Shown in pieces: positions 17,053-25,403 of a DNA stretch of 64,000 nt. The stretch's first letter is position 1, and each line of letters opens with the position of its first letter. Position numbers and translations under genes: made by a program. The notes beneath the pieces were generated by a model, which saw only the letters and a program-made list of their open reading frames with translations, had not been told where the DNA came from and made no database searches. This stretch comes from an uncultured Collinsella sp. (GTDB lineage: Bacteria; Actinomycetota; Coriobacteriia; Coriobacteriales; Coriobacteriaceae), in contig UQWS01000004.1 in the NCBI GenBank assembly GCA_900544875.1, forward strand, positions 62,001 to 126,000, read 5' to 3'.

Positions 17053-18213
17053 CTAGCGCAGGAGCTCGGACTGCCATACCTCGAGCTGTTCTGCCAGGCT
17101 CTTACCACTAGAAGGCACGCTGAACTCGGGACGTTTGGGCAGAAGTGCACACTTAAGAATCGCAACGATAGTCTGCGAGACAAAGCGTCGCGTATCCTTG
17201 TCAAAGCCTTGCGCAGCCTGGAGCATCACGGGCAGGCTCTCGCGCAGATTCCCAGCGATATCCGCAAACCGCTCAGCACCCGTAGCCTCAAACACGGAGA
17301 ACAACGCATCTACAAAACGCTCGCGCTCGCTAGGTGACACTGCAAGCAGCATCTCGCGAATGGAGCCATCAACGTATCGAGCACCGGCGGACAGGCGCTC
17401 ACAGTACACGAAGTCGCGACCATCAACCACCCAGCTAAAGGGATTGTGCTGCAGCAGGCTGAACTCGGTGCTCTCAACGATGGCATAGTCCTCCTGTGTC
17501 TCGAACATCATGCCAAAGATCGACGACCGAGGCAGCGTCTTATCGATTCGACCGGAAAGATCGGCAAAGGCGCTGCCGCTCAGAAACTCCTCGACGAAGC
17601 CCGGACCATCATGGGAATACGCCCGTTCGATTCGCTCACGGGCGACATCGGAGCACATCGCCGCACCGTACACCGCAAGGTTTCCGCCCTTGGAATGACC
17701 TCCGCACAAAAGCGGCCCGTCAATCGCATCCGCCGCCTCGTCCACATAACGCGCCGCGGATTCCTGGGCCGGCACAGGACACCGGAACGCCATGTTAAAG
17801 TCCTCTTTCCAGCCCACAATCGTGCTGTCGGTCCCCCGGAAGGAAAGATAACTAAACCCCGCCGGAAACCGGAACGCCATGGCTGCAAACTGCTCCGTCG
17901 CCACCACATCGCTCACGGCACGATAGCCGCAAACGTGCACGCCACGGTAGCGAGGGCTTGCTGCCACGGCCTCCAACAAGGCCCTGCTCCCCTCTGGGTC
18001 CCACAAGTCGTCAATCATATCCCGGTAGCACTCGGCACGCAGCAGCTCACGCACGTCTAGGCCCTGCCAGTTCGTCAGTTCCGCCATATCACCCGGCAAA
18101 CGCAAATAGGACAACCACGCAAAGACCAGGCTATCCACCGCGCAGAACGGCCGCTCCTCAAACGGATCAAATGCCGTCTGGGCATAGGTCAAAAAATTAG
18201 GCGAATCCGACAT
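17053..18213 (-). CDS. DUF2974 (Mbeg1-like) alpha/beta hydrolase
   Basis: Predicted soluble hydrolase of 386 residues, related to lipase-like Mbeg1 proteins. SYLSFRGTDSTIVGWKEDF near residue 121-139 and the nucleophile elbow GHSKGG at 172-177 (Ser174) are the core signatures. The later YSHDGPGF region is likely to supply the acid residue, and a histidine is expected further on. No signal peptide. GGGAGGG precedes the ATG. Substrate unknown. Two repeats of one family bracket the gene. Confidence 0.85.
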   Translation of the reverse strand: MSDSPNFLTYAQTAFDPFEERPFCAVDSLVFAWLSYLRLPGDMAELTNWQGLDVRELLRAECYRDMIDDLWDPEGSRALLEAVAASPRYRGVHVCGYRAVSDVVATEQFAAMAFRFPAGFSYLSFRGTDSTIVGWKEDFNMAFRCPVPAQESAARYVDEAADAIDGPLLCGGHSKGGNLAVYGAAMCSDVARERIERAYSHDGPGFVEEFLSGSAFADLSGRIDKTLPRSSIFGMMFETQEDYAIVESTEFSLLQHNPFSWVVDGRDFVYCERLSAGARYVDGSIREMLLAVSPSERERFVDALFSVFEATGAERFADIAGNLRESLPVMLQAAQGFDKDTRRFVSQTIVAILKCALLPKRPEFSVPSSGKSLAEQLEVWQSELLR

Positions 18214-18230
18214 GGCCCTCCCATCAACTA

Positions 18231-18261
18231 TGGTGCATTGGGGTCAGGTTGCTTTGCACCA
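18231..18261. repeat. short palindromic repeat, GGGACAGGTT family (copy 3)
   Basis: Arms TGGTGCA (18231-18237) and TGCACCA (18255-18261) enclose GGGGTCAGGTT, one base different from copy 2. It abuts the ldh terminator. Confidence 0.75.
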
Positions 18262-18262
18262 A

Positions 18263-18297
18263 AAAGGCGCCCGGGCCGTGTGGACCCGGACGCCTTT
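18263..18297 (-). terminator. terminator of ldh
   Basis: AAAGGCG and CGCCTTT outer arms with an inner CCGGG/CCCGG stem. On the minus strand it is followed by a run of five Ts. It ends the lactate dehydrogenase transcript. Confidence 0.85.
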
Positions 18298-18328
18298 CAT
18301 TGTAGCCTGTTGCCCAAAAGAGCTTGAT

Positions 18329-19279
18329 TTAGCAGGAGAAGTCGACGCTGTCGATGATGTCCTTGAGGGCCTTGGCAGAGGCGGTGAGCTCATGTTGCTC
18401 GTCATCGTTCAGCGGCACGGGGACGCGGCAGACGACGCCGTCGCGACCAACGACGGTCGGCATGGAGATAGCAAGATCGGACAGGCCATACTCGCCCACC
18501 ATGAGCGAGGAGACGGGCAGAACGGTCTGCTCATCGCGCATGACGGCAGTGCAGATGCGCTTGACGGCCATGGCAACGCCATAGTAGGTAGCGTGCTTCT
18601 TCTCGATGATGGTGTAGGCGGAGTTCTTGACGTCCTCGGCGATACGCTTCTCGGCAGCCTCGTGCTCCAGATGACCGTGAAGCTCGCAGAAGGTGTTCAG
18701 CGGCACGCCGGCAACCTGAGCGCTGGACCAAGCGACAAACTCGGAGTCGCCGTGCTCACCCATGACATAGGCCTGGACATCGCGCGGGTCGACCTCAACG
18801 TGGGCACCAAGCATCTGCTGCAGACGGCCGGTGTCGAGCACGGTACCGGAGCCGATGACATGGCCCTCGGGCAGGCCGGACATCTTGATGGCGGCGTAGG
18901 TCAGAACGTCGACCGGGTTGGAGACGATGAGCAGAATGCCGTCGAAGCCGGACTTCTTAATCTCGGGGATAATGGACTTAAAGATGTTGACGTTCTTGTT
19001 GACCAGGTCCAGACGGGTCTCACCGGGCTTCTGGGCAGCGCCAGCGGTGACGACGATCATGGCGGCGTCGGCGACATCGGAATAATCGCCGGCGTAGATC
19101 TTCATCGGCTCGGCAAACGTCATGCCGTGCGCGATATCCAGGGCCTCACCCTCGGCGCGGTTCTTGTCCACGTCGATGAGGACCATCTCGGAGAACAGAC
19201 CGCTCTGCATCAGCGCGAACGCCGAAGACGAACCGACGAAACCGCAGCCGACAATAGCGACCTTCTTCTCGTTAACCAT
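18329..19279 (-). CDS. ldh: L-lactate dehydrogenase
   Basis: Reduces pyruvate to L-lactate with NADH in fermentation. 316 residues. Rossmann motif VAIVGCGFVGSS, NAD-domain ITVTAGAAQKPGETR-like stretch near residue 85, Arg in GETRLDLV, substrate region SNPVDVLTY, and the catalytic His loop MGEHGDSEF. GGGAG precedes ATG 19279; an open extension upstream is not family-like. Malate dehydrogenase is less likely because the loop carries QKPGETR. Confidence 0.93.
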   Translation of the reverse strand: MVNEKKVAIVGCGFVGSSSAFALMQSGLFSEMVLIDVDKNRAEGEALDIAHGMTFAEPMKIYAGDYSDVADAAMIVVTAGAAQKPGETRLDLVNKNVNIFKSIIPEIKKSGFDGILLIVSNPVDVLTYAAIKMSGLPEGHVIGSGTVLDTGRLQQMLGAHVEVDPRDVQAYVMGEHGDSEFVAWSSAQVAGVPLNTFCELHGHLEHEAAEKRIAEDVKNSAYTIIEKKHATYYGVAMAVKRICTAVMRDEQTVLPVSSLMVGEYGLSDLAISMPTVVGRDGVVCRVPVPLNDDEQHELTASAKALKDIIDSVDFSC

Positions 19280-19305
19280 TAGAAACTCCCATCTCTCTCC
19301 ACAAG

Positions 19306-19336
19306 CAAGCCGCCCGGGAACGACCCGAGCGGCTTG
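19306..19336 (-). promoter_or_regulatory. stable hairpin in the ldh leader
   Basis: CAAGCCGC (19306-19313) pairs with GCGGCTTG (19329-19336), with an inner CGGG/CCCG stem. No T-run follows on either strand, so it is not a standard terminator. It may protect or regulate the ldh messenger. Confidence 0.4.
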
Positions 19337-19480
19337 CCGTAATCCCAATACATCCAATCGGGACTTTGATTATGCTCCTATTCGCAGCAAAAAATCGACC
19401 GTTTACCGAAATTGTTTGCAGGATTCGTAGAATAACTGCACGAAATCGGTTTCGAGCTATTGACGAGGCGAAATAGCTTT

Positions 19481-20644
19481 CTAATACAGGCCCGCCTCTC
19501 GAATGGCCTCGACAGCCAAAGCAATCTGATCAGGCGGCAGGACCAGCGCCATGCGCACGTGTCCCTCGCCCGAAGGACCAAAGCTCGCGCCCGGCGTCAC
19601 CACAACGCCGGCCTTCTCCATGAGCTCCTCGCAAAACGCCATGGAATCGGTGCGGCCACCGGGAAGCTTGGCCCACACGAACATGGAGCCATGCGCGTTG
19701 GGACGCTCCCAGCCCAAGCCCTCAAGACCGTCGCACAGGGCATCGCGGCGCTCCTGGTACTTCAGGCGCTGCGCCTCGACCTCATCTCGCGGACCGTTCA
19801 GGCAGGCGATAGCAGCCTTCTGGATCGGGAAGAACATGCCAAAGTCGATCTGGCCGCGCAGCTTGGCAAAGGCAGAGACCACGTCCTCACGGCCGACCAA
19901 AAAGCCGATACGTGCACCGGTGACGTTAAACGACTTGGAGAGCGAGAAGAACTCCACGCCCACCTCGAGCGCGCCAGGGTGCTGCAAAAAGCTTCCGCCC
20001 GGCTCACCGTCGAACACGATGTCGGAGTATGCGTTGTCATGGACAATGAGCAGGTCGTGCTCGCGGGCGAAGGCGATGATCTCCTCGTAGACCTCGGGCG
20101 TGCCCACCGAGCCCACCGGGTTGGCGGGCAGCGATACGATCATATACTTGGCACGATCGGCCACCTCGGGATCGATACCCGCCACATAGGGCAGGTAATT
20201 ATGCTCGGCAACCAGCGGATAGTACTCGAGCTTGGCATCGGCAATCTTCGCACCCGCCTCAAAGACCGGGTAGCACGGATCGGGAACCAGAATGGTGTCA
20301 CCCGGATCGAGCAGGGCCAGGCCCAAATGACCCACGCCCTCCTGCGTGCCGTTGCACGACTGCACCATGGACGGCGTAATGCCGGAGACGCCAAAGCGGC
20401 GCTCGTAGTAATCGCACACGGCCTGCTTAAGCTCGGGCAGATCGCGCAGGGCATACTTCCACATCTCGGGATCTTGGGCTGCCTGCGTGAGTGCCTCGAC
20501 CACGTGGTCGTACGGCTTAAAGTCGGGCGTGCCCACGCTCATGTTGTAAATGGTCTTGCCCTGAGCCTTCAGCGCAAGAAGCTTGTTGTTGAGCGAGGCG
20601 AAGACCTCCGCGCCAAAGCGGTCTAGACGCTGCGATGCCTGCAT
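19481..20644 (-). CDS. class I/II PLP-dependent aminotransferase
   Basis: PLP enzyme of 387 residues. MSVGTPDFKPYDHV near residue 35, the NPVGSVGTPEVYEEI segment (here PANPVGS where most have NPTG), and the lysine motif SLSKSFNVTGARIGF near 232. It resembles LL-diaminopimelate or aspartate aminotransferases of the PatA/DapL/AspC group. With DapH and the M20 deacetylase in the same window but no dedicated N-acetyl-DAP aminotransferase elsewhere in view, that role is plausible. AAAGGTGG precedes ATG 20644. Confidence 0.82.
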   Translation of the reverse strand: MQASQRLDRFGAEVFASLNNKLLALKAQGKTIYNMSVGTPDFKPYDHVVEALTQAAQDPEMWKYALRDLPELKQAVCDYYERRFGVSGITPSMVQSCNGTQEGVGHLGLALLDPGDTILVPDPCYPVFEAGAKIADAKLEYYPLVAEHNYLPYVAGIDPEVADRAKYMIVSLPANPVGSVGTPEVYEEIIAFAREHDLLIVHDNAYSDIVFDGEPGGSFLQHPGALEVGVEFFSLSKSFNVTGARIGFLVGREDVVSAFAKLRGQIDFGMFFPIQKAAIACLNGPRDEVEAQRLKYQERRDALCDGLEGLGWERPNAHGSMFVWAKLPGGRTDSMAFCEELMEKAGVVVTPGASFGPSGEGHVRMALVLPPDQIALAVEAIREAGLY

Positions 20645-20661
20645 GGTGCCACCTTTCGATA

Positions 20662-20696
20662 TAAAAAACGCGGCGCTCCGACAAGAGCGCCGCGCG
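20662..20696 (-). terminator. terminator between nadE and the aminotransferase gene
   Basis: CGCGGCGCTC and GAGCGCCGCG form a 10-bp stem. On the minus strand six Ts follow. It lies after nadE but only about 18 bases before the aminotransferase start codon, so it may act as an attenuator for that gene. Confidence 0.8.
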
Positions 20697-20762
20697 ATAC
20701 GGGCCATCAGATTGCAAAAGTGTACCGCTTGCAACCCCTATATTGGTTCAATTTAGCCAACC

Positions 20763-22763
20763 TTAGTCAATCGGATTGAGTGCGTCGATCTGCGCAAGCC
20801 ACAGTCGCGAGCTGGCGTCACTCGGCATACGCCAATCGCCGCGCGGACTGAGCGTCACCGAGCCCACCTTGGGACCATCGGGCAGGCAGCTGCGCTTAAA
20901 CTGCTGGGCAAAGAAGCGACGGTAGAACGTGCGTAGCCACGTGTGAATGGTCTTGACGTCGTAGACGCCCTCGAAGCTCTTGAGCGCCATGCGGTAGATC
21001 TTGCCCGGCTCAAAGCCAAAACGCAGCAGGTAGTAGAGGAAGTAGTCGTGCAGCTCGTACGGGCCCACCAGGTCCTCAGTCTTCTGCGCAATCTCGCCGT
21101 CGCCCGTGGGCGGCAGGAGCTCGGGGGACACCGGCGTATCGAGGATATCGAGCAAGACCTCGGCAATACGCCCGCCAAAGACATCGGCCGCATAGCGCAC
21201 CAGATGGCGCACAAGCGTCTTGGGCACGCTCGCGTTGACGGCGTACATGCTCATGTGGTCGCCGTTATAGGTAGCCCAGCCGAGCGCCAGCTCCGACAGG
21301 TCGCCCGTGCCGATGACAAAACCGCCAGCCTGGTTGGCCAGATCCATCAGAATCTGCGTACGCTCGCGGGCCTGGCTGTTCTCGTAGGTCACGTCCTGCA
21401 CGGTCGGATCGTGCTCAATGTCCTTGAAGTGCTGCTCCACAGCCGCGTGGATCGAAACCTCGCGGAAGCTCACGCCCAGGTCGCGAGCGAGCGACTCGGC
21501 ATTCGACTTAGTGCGATGCGTCGTGCCAAAGCCAGGCATGGAAACCGCCGTGATACCCGTGCGCGGCAGCCCCAGCGCATCGAAGGCACGCACGGTCACA
21601 AGCAGCGCCAGCGTGGAGTCCAGACCGCCTGAAAGACCGATGACAGCCGCCTTGGTACCCGTATGGGCAAGACGGGTCTTGAGGCCCGCGGTCTGCAGGT
21701 CGAGGATGGTCTCGCAACGCTCGGCCAGGTCACCATGGCCGGCCGGAACAAAGGGTGCGCGGGGGAAGACACGGTCGATGCCGAGTGCATCGCGCAGGAC
21801 AGGCTCTTCGGCCAACACGCCCTCAAACGAAAACTCAACGGTCGTGGCCTCCGGCGCATCGTCCGCGCGCGTCCACGTCGTCGAGCGACGGCGCTCGGCA
21901 ACCAGACGGTCAAGGTCAACGTCGACGATGGCCATATCGCAGGTAAGCAGTTTGGTCGCGGCGAGCTTCGAGCCGTTTTCGTAGACGAGGTTCTCGCCCG
22001 CAAAGACCATGTCGGTCGTGGACTCGCCCTCACTCGCATCCGCGTAGGCATAGGCACAGTACAGGCGCGCGCTTTGGTTAGAGATAAGGCTGCGGCGGTA
22101 ATCTGCCTTACCGATGATTTCGTCAGAAGCCGACGGGTTGAGAATCACCGTCGCACCGGCAAGCGCCATCTCGGTCGAAGGGGGCGCCGGCACCCACAGG
22201 TCCTCACAGACCTCAACGCCCAGCACCAGGTCCTCGGCACCCTCATCACAACAGCGGTAGACAAGCCCCGAGCCAAGCGGCACCGGGCCCTGACCGGCAA
22301 ACTCGACCCACACGGGATCTGCGGGCGCCGGAGCAAACCAGCGACGCTCATAGAACTCGCCATAGTTGGGCAGATGCTTCTTGGACGTAAGACCCAAAAG
22401 CTCACCCGCGCAGCACACGGCGGCGCAATTGTAGATGTTTTCAGCCACCGCAACGGGAAGACCGATGGTAAAGACGATCGGCAGCTCACGGGTTTCATCG
22501 AGGATGCGCACGAGCGCCGCCTCGCAGGCATGCAGCAACGTGCGGTTATGGAACAGGTCGGCCGCAGTATAGCCGCACAGGTTAAGCTCGGGCAGCACCA
22601 ACGCACGAACGCCGCGCTCGGCAGCCTCGTGAACAGCCGCAAGCGCAACCTCGGCATTGCCCTCGACATCGGCCACGCGAATCTGCGGCGACGCCGCCGC
22701 CACACGCAAAAAGCCATCGTTCTTATTAGCCGAAACGCAGCATTGCCTTGTTGATCTGGACAC
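20763..22763 (-). CDS. nadE: glutamine-dependent NAD+ synthetase
   Basis: Converts nicotinic acid adenine dinucleotide to NAD+ using glutamine. 666 residues in two domains. The N-terminal amidase (about 20-300) has the nitrilase-type triad: Glu in LPELNLCGY, Lys in SKKHLPNYGE and Cys in GVEVCEDLW. The C-terminal synthetase has the P-loop GLSGGLDSTLAL and the GTGDLSELALGW region. GTG start at 22763 is supported by AAGGGG seven bases upstream. The first dozen residues are less family-like, so the exact start is moderately sure. Confidence 0.94.
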   Translation of the reverse strand: MSRSTRQCCVSANKNDGFLRVAAASPQIRVADVEGNAEVALAAVHEAAERGVRALVLPELNLCGYTAADLFHNRTLLHACEAALVRILDETRELPIVFTIGLPVAVAENIYNCAAVCCAGELLGLTSKKHLPNYGEFYERRWFAPAPADPVWVEFAGQGPVPLGSGLVYRCCDEGAEDLVLGVEVCEDLWVPAPPSTEMALAGATVILNPSASDEIIGKADYRRSLISNQSARLYCAYAYADASEGESTTDMVFAGENLVYENGSKLAATKLLTCDMAIVDVDLDRLVAERRRSTTWTRADDAPEATTVEFSFEGVLAEEPVLRDALGIDRVFPRAPFVPAGHGDLAERCETILDLQTAGLKTRLAHTGTKAAVIGLSGGLDSTLALLVTVRAFDALGLPRTGITAVSMPGFGTTHRTKSNAESLARDLGVSFREVSIHAAVEQHFKDIEHDPTVQDVTYENSQARERTQILMDLANQAGGFVIGTGDLSELALGWATYNGDHMSMYAVNASVPKTLVRHLVRYAADVFGGRIAEVLLDILDTPVSPELLPPTGDGEIAQKTEDLVGPYELHDYFLYYLLRFGFEPGKIYRMALKSFEGVYDVKTIHTWLRTFYRRFFAQQFKRSCLPDGPKVGSVTLSPRGDWRMPSDASSRLWLAQIDALNPID

Positions 22764-22892
22764 TGGAGGCCCCTTCTACCCTGAGATTCAGTCTAACGGA
22801 CGTTCACATATCTCTAACTAGCCAAAGCAACCTCCCAGTTTACTGAGACGCCAACCTGTGCTAAGAGCATGAATTCCAAAAATATCTTTAAT

Positions 22893-22928
22893 TAAAAAAG
22901 GAGAAATCGATAATCGACTTCTCCTTTA
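22893..22928 (-). terminator. terminator closing the RiPP-like operon
   Basis: AAAGGAGAA and TTCTCCTTT arms with an inner TCGAT/ATCGA stem and a short loop. On the minus strand TTTTTTAATTAAAG follows. It begins about 25 bases after the stop of the 36-residue peptide. Confidence 0.85.
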
Positions 22929-22951
22929 AGCGAGGCAAGTTAATTCCGAAA

Positions 22952-23062
22952 CTAATGGCAGAATTTATCCATGTAGTCCTCAAAGTCGAACACTTCTACC
23001 ACGACGCCCTCTTCCTGAGACTCTTTCAGTTGCTCCAAGAGATCTTTGTTAATAACGTCCAT
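22952..23062 (-). CDS. 36-residue peptide, candidate RiPP precursor
   Basis: Small gene starting ATG 23062 and ending TAG 22952. AGGAGG sits eight bases before the start, inside a 13-base gap after the RRE-like protein gene. The product begins MDVINKDLLEQLKESQEEG and ends VFDFEDYMDKFCH. An amphipathic N-terminal half resembles leader peptides read by RRE domains; the acidic C-terminal half ends in Phe-Cys-His, the only Cys and only His in the peptide, which makes them candidate modification sites. It is the last gene of an operon that also encodes a B12-type radical SAM enzyme and an exporter. Precursor function is inference. Confidence 0.75.
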   Translation of the reverse strand: MDVINKDLLEQLKESQEEGVVVEVFDFEDYMDKFCH

Positions 23063-23075
23063 GCAGAAACCTCCT

Positions 23076-23750
23076 CTATCTAATCAATTGTAGTATATCT
23101 GCTTTCATGCAATTATCAACCAACTTGTTTAATTGCTCCTCGTTTGTCGATAGTCCCTCTTTTTTCAAAATGTCGCGCACCTCGTTCTTAGTGATCGGCT
23201 TTTCAAACAACGAAAGCAAAGCGAACGAAAAATCATTAACCGCACACATTCTATGGGTGGCACAACTCAGCAGTACTCTTAACCCCTCTTTTGAGCGTCC
23301 GACTTCTTTAACAAACGAACTTTTAACCAATTGAAAACCATTATCGTGCATTACATAATCGGCATCGATATTTGTATTCAGCAATCCATAATGCAACAGT
23401 TCTTCTATCGCCCTTGTCAGCTCGAGGTCGCCCTGATCAAGAATAAGAGAAATGCTACAATCGGCCTCCAATAAACGGGCCAACTTAAGGTATACCAACT
23501 GGGAAACAGCATAGACATGATGGTATTCAGAATTATAGAAGTAGGCGAATGGCTCAACGAGCACGACAGAGGTCTTGGAATCCAGCCAGATTCGATCAGC
23601 TGGATTTAGACTAGTTAGCCGTCGCTTTACTTTGGTCAAATGTCCCTTATACCTGACAGCGTGAATAGAATCTAGGATCCAGGTCACCTCTGAAATATGA
23701 AGCCGCTGGGGCAAGTCAATTGTGTCGCTACCGTTTATGACCTCTTGCAT
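23076..23750 (-). CDS. PqqD/RRE-like protein of the RiPP-like operon
   Basis: 224 residues, no close recognised family over full length. The C-terminal 60 residues fit a PqqD-type winged helix (RiPP recognition element): a strand with RVLLSC, NDFSFALLSLFEKPITKNEV, then ILKKEG and NKLVDNCMKADILQLI. The middle (AVSQLVYLKLARLLEADC, then LELTRAIEELLHYGLLNTN) has a similar pattern and may be a second, diverged copy. It overlaps the radical SAM gene by 16 bases and lies 13 bases before the peptide gene. The likely task is to hold the peptide leader for the enzyme. AT-rich like its neighbours. Confidence 0.65.
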   Translation of the reverse strand: MQEVINGSDTIDLPQRLHISEVTWILDSIHAVRYKGHLTKVKRRLTSLNPADRIWLDSKTSVVLVEPFAYFYNSEYHHVYAVSQLVYLKLARLLEADCSISLILDQGDLELTRAIEELLHYGLLNTNIDADYVMHDNGFQLVKSSFVKEVGRSKEGLRVLLSCATHRMCAVNDFSFALLSLFEKPITKNEVRDILKKEGLSTNEEQLNKLVDNCMKADILQLIR

Positions 23751-25396
23751 ATAAAAATCAATATGATGCTCATCAGATAAGGATTTTGCTTCATTTTTGA
23801 TAAACCAGTGCCTGAAACATAATCCACTTCGAGGCGCAAATCCTCATATTGGGACTTCGGCATTACAGAGACACCATACTTATCGGGATGATTCCAAACA
23901 TCCGACCCCATAACGAGACCAAAATTCGTAAATCCTCTCGTGGAATATGGAACACCACATACCTGTTTTGAATAATTCAAAACATTCTCTGTATAAGCTA
24001 AGGTGTTCAGAGCCTCTTCTTTAGTTTCGGTCGGAAAGCCAATCATAAAAAATAGATGAACAGGAATACCGGCATTGAGACAATCATGGATATTGCGATC
24101 AATCCAATCAACTCTCGTGTTCTTCTTCATTAGATCAAGAACTCTTTGGTTGTATGACTCGAGGCCAAACTGAATCTGCCTACATCCACTTTGGTATATC
24201 TTGTTAAAAACGTCTGTACTTAGGGTTGGAGAGAACCTCGTTTCTCCATGCCAGAAAAACGTTTTTCCCGATGCGTTTATTTCATCCGCGAGTTGCTCCA
24301 TTCTTTTGCCTTCGAATGTTTCATCCACAAAAGAGAAAACTCTCGTGCCGTATTTTTCATTTAACCGACACATTATTTCAAATACTCTCGATATAGGCAT
24401 CTTTCGGTAACAACCACCGGTAGCACCGGGAATGGTGCAGAAGGCGCAATGATTAAAACACTGCCTAGAGGAATAAACCGGCAATATTAGCTCAGGCATG
24501 AAGTATTTAGAAAGGGCGAAGCCATCGAAATCGGGAACTGTATCGTTGATAAATGTTTGCTCAATCCGATGGTTTTTATATATCTTTCCACCTTTAGCAT
24601 GGCAAAGGTTTGGAACACAGTCGAGATTGTCATCACCAGAGTCAAGGGCCTCAAGAAGACGTGCAAGCGGCTCTTCGCCGTCATACATCATTATCGAATC
24701 AATGTATTCAAAAAAGGGATGCCATTCTTTCATGCAGTCATCTGCTAAACGAGTAATGTAATTGCCGCCCAATGAGACGTGTTTAATAGATGGACATTCT
24801 TCTTTAATCAGTTTCGCTAACGTAACTGCAGAAATCAATTGGAAACAGCCGCTCACCGAAATCCCAATAAACTCGATTTTTTCCCTCTGAATACGCTTAA
24901 GGAAGGCAGTCTCATAGAAGGAAATAAACGGATTATGCAAGGTATCCGCAAGCGATTTCATTATTTCTGGTGTCGAATAATAATCATAGGGCAGATCTAT
25001 GGAGTTGAACGTGTATTTAACTCCATATGAGACGTGATTTATGATATAGAGTGCATTTCTAAAAATGTTTTCAGCATATTGTCTTTCTTTTAGATTAAAG
25101 TATCTCTTCGATCTGAAAATATCTTTTGCCTCGTCAACATTAAGTGCCGACTTTTGTATCAACTCGATTGTTAATTGAACATTCGAACTAAACGAATCCT
25201 TTGATTCCCGATACCTTTTACAGCACTCTTCGACATGTCTAAAAGATAGGAGGTCATCGTAAAATTCCACGTTTAAGTCAACAATGTCAACTTTGTATTG
25301 TTCAACCTCTTGAAGATATGACTTCAAAACAGGCAAGGCAAGATACGGCCCCACTGGACTCCATCCTGGGGGAAATACTAAAAGCGTTTTAGGCAT
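23735..25396 (-). CDS. B12-binding-type radical SAM enzyme
   Basis: Probable class B radical SAM enzyme modifying a peptide. 553 residues. The N-terminus LLVFPPGWSPVGPYLALPVL and a second segment near 170-255 (FIGISVSG, then HVSLGGNYITRL) fit a cobalamin-binding-like Rossmann domain. The cluster motif CX3CX2C is at Cys313, Cys317 and Cys320 (RQCFNHCAFC). Later strands include FSFVDETFEGKRM, WHGETRF, IQFGLESYNQRVL and FFMIGFPTET, all usual in B12-radical SAM proteins. Such enzymes often methylate unactivated carbon; the reaction here is unknown. No HxH or DXHXXG-type B12 ligand is obvious, so base-off binding or loss of B12 are both possible. Confidence 0.83.
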   Translation of the reverse strand: MPKTLLVFPPGWSPVGPYLALPVLKSYLQEVEQYKVDIVDLNVEFYDDLLSFRHVEECCKRYRESKDSFSSNVQLTIELIQKSALNVDEAKDIFRSKRYFNLKERQYAENIFRNALYIINHVSYGVKYTFNSIDLPYDYYSTPEIMKSLADTLHNPFISFYETAFLKRIQREKIEFIGISVSGCFQLISAVTLAKLIKEECPSIKHVSLGGNYITRLADDCMKEWHPFFEYIDSIMMYDGEEPLARLLEALDSGDDNLDCVPNLCHAKGGKIYKNHRIEQTFINDTVPDFDGFALSKYFMPELILPVYSSRQCFNHCAFCTIPGATGGCYRKMPISRVFEIMCRLNEKYGTRVFSFVDETFEGKRMEQLADEINASGKTFFWHGETRFSPTLSTDVFNKIYQSGCRQIQFGLESYNQRVLDLMKKNTRVDWIDRNIHDCLNAGIPVHLFFMIGFPTETKEEALNTLAYTENVLNYSKQVCGVPYSTRGFTNFGLVMGSDVWNHPDKYGVSVMPKSQYEDLRLEVDYVSGTGLSKMKQNPYLMSIILIFICKRS

Positions 25397-25403
25397 ATCA
25401 ACG

